Part shown: piece by piece, positions 6,171 to 7,156 of the stretch
Numbering within the stretch: the first letter of the stretch is position 1
Layout: each line of letters begins with the position of its first letter
Assembly: GCA_020026215.1 (NCBI GenBank)
Contig: JAHHQT010000095.1
Coordinates: 1 to 7,156, forward strand
Direction of reading: 5' to 3'
Length of the DNA: 7,156 nucleotides
DNA from: Muribaculaceae bacterium
GTDB taxonomy: Bacteria; Bacteroidota; Bacteroidia; Bacteroidales; Muribaculaceae
The notes under the pieces: model-generated
The model's input: the letters and a program-made list of their open reading frames with translations, nothing else
What the model was told of the DNA's origin: nothing
Database searches by the model: none
Program-made: the position numbers and the translations under genes

Positions 6171-7156
6171 ATGACTTATAAGTACGATTATCTTGTAATT
6201 GGTTCCGGAATAGCCGGAATGAGTTATGCACTTAAAGTGGCAAAAACTGGTCGCGTAGCATTGATATGTAAAACGACATTGGAAGAAGCAAATACATTTT
6301 ATGCACAAGGCGGTGTGGCTTCAGTAACTAATCTACTCGTTGATAATTTCGACAAACACATAGAGGATACTATGATTGCCGGCGATTGGTTAAGTGACCG
6401 TGAAGCAGTAGAAAAAGTGGTTAGAGAAGCTCCTGGGCAAATCAAACAACTAATTGATTGGGGCGTAGATTTTGACAAGAATGAAAAAGGTGAATTCGAT
6501 TTGCACCGTGAGGGTGGACACTCTGAATTCCGTATTCTTCACCATGCTGATAATACAGGTGCAGAAATTCAGAAAAGCTTGATTAAAGCGCTGAAGAATC
6601 ACCCGAATATCGACATCTTTGAAAATTCATTTGCAGTAGAAATTATTACACAACACCATTTAGGAAAAATAGTAACACGCCGTACACCGGACATTACTTG
6701 TTATGGTGCATATATTCTTAATCCTAAGACAAACAAGGTGGATACTTTCTTGTCTAAGATTACGGTGATGGCAACCGGTGGTATTGGTCAGGTATATACT
6801 ACAACTACCAACCCATCAGTGGCAACCGGTGATGGTATCGCAATGGTTTACCGTGCTAAGGGTACTGTTAAGGATATGGAATTTATCCAATTTCACCCGA
6901 CAGCATTGTATCACCCGGGCGATCGCCCATCTTTCTTGATTACTGAGGCCATGCGTGGTTATGGTGCAGTATTGAGAACTAAAGACGGTAAGGAATTCAT
7001 GCAAAAGTATGACAAACGTCTTTCTCTTGCTCCACGTGACATCGTGGCTCGTGCTATCGACAACGAAATGAAGATGCGCGGTGAAGACCATGTCTATTTG
7101 GACGTTACTCACAAAGACCCTGAAGAAACTCGTCACCATTTCCCAAATATCTATGC
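6171..7156 (+). CDS. nadB: L-aspartate oxidase, 3' partial
   Basis: NadB is the cytoplasmic FAD enzyme that oxidises L-aspartate to iminoaspartate, which quinolinate synthase (NadA) then uses in de novo NAD synthesis. 328 complete codons are visible out of the usual 520-540; the rest lies past the right edge. The N-terminal dinucleotide-binding motif is GSGIAG (11-16), followed by TFYAQGGVA (42-50), REGGHSEFRILHHAD (113-127), QFHPTALYHP (240-249), TEAMRGYGA (258-266) and APRDIVARAID (287-297). Glu114, His242, Thr258 and Arg289 line up with E. coli NadB Glu121, His244, Thr259 and Arg290 of the active site. The YAQGG and REGGH forms and the absence of a succinate dehydrogenase context favour NadB over the related SdhA/FrdA. 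The ATG at 6171 directly precedes the FAD motif. The gene has its own -7 box and is insulated from the upstream unit by a terminator; nadA and nadC may follow outside the window. Confidence 0.96.
   Translation, partial: MTYKYDYLVIGSGIAGMSYALKVAKTGRVALICKTTLEEANTFYAQGGVASVTNLLVDNFDKHIEDTMIAGDWLSDREAVEKVVREAPGQIKQLIDWGVDFDKNEKGEFDLHREGGHSEFRILHHADNTGAEIQKSLIKALKNHPNIDIFENSFAVEIITQHHLGKIVTRRTPDITCYGAYILNPKTNKVDTFLSKITVMATGGIGQVYTTTTNPSVATGDGIAMVYRAKGTVKDMEFIQFHPTALYHPGDRPSFLITEAMRGYGAVLRTKDGKEFMQKYDKRLSLAPRDIVARAIDNEMKMRGEDHVYLDVTHKDPEETRHHFPNIY

Noticed and set aside
6816..7139. Minus-strand open frame of 107 codons
   Set aside because: Antisense to the conserved catalytic region of nadB.
6171..7156. 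Fumarate reductase/succinate dehydrogenase flavoprotein
   Set aside because: The active-site and FAD-region wording (TFYAQGG, REGGH, QFHPTALYHP, APRDIVARAID) matches NadB, and no SdhB/SdhC gene is adjacent in the visible sequence.
1..7156. CRISPR array, insertion sequence, tRNA or phage remnant
   Set aside because: No spaced direct repeats, terminal inverted repeats, transposase or cloverleaf-like sequence was seen; gene composition looks uniform.

Overview
The window is ordinary-looking chromosomal DNA from a member of the Bacteroidota, most likely order Bacteroidales. Three things point there. The DNA is fairly AT-rich and its start codons lack clear Shine-Dalgarno sequences. Several genes are preceded by the Bacteroidota sigma-ABfr type promoter (-33 TTTG, -7 TAnnTTTG). 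The gene families (Bacteroidota 'putative porin', MBOAT, DUF805, DUF1232, NadB) also fit. I cannot name the genus from sequence alone. No mobile element, CRISPR array, tRNA or rRNA was seen.

Left part, minus strand. An AlgI-like membrane-bound O-acyltransferase (MBOAT) gene runs off the left edge (1-1041; its C-terminus is outside). Upstream of it is a small DUF805 membrane protein (1123-1548) with an odd N-terminal Cys cluster, and then an AI-2E/UPF0118 family transporter (1647-2738). DUF805 and the transporter each have a TATATTTG -7 box. A 12-bp hairpin separates DUF805 from the MBOAT gene.

Middle, plus strand. A 94-bp divergent intergenic region (2739-2832) carries back-to-back promoters. 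It is followed by a small DUF1232 membrane protein (2833-3141). Next comes a probable two-gene unit: a 652-residue outer-membrane beta-barrel 'putative porin' (3200-5158) and, 17 bp later, a membrane-anchored solute-binding family 3 (MltF N-domain-like) protein (5176-5997). A strong intrinsic terminator closes the unit (6020-6065). The porin promoter box ends only 6 bp before the ATG, so its mRNA may be leaderless or nearly so.

Right part. nadB, L-aspartate oxidase (first enzyme of de novo NAD synthesis), starts at 6171 behind its own -7 box and runs off the right edge with 328 complete codons visible.

Most genes are envelope proteins, but only the porin/solute-binding pair looks like a functional partnership. 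No clear new system is evident. The porin/binding-protein pair and its possibly leaderless promoter are the parts most worth a second look.
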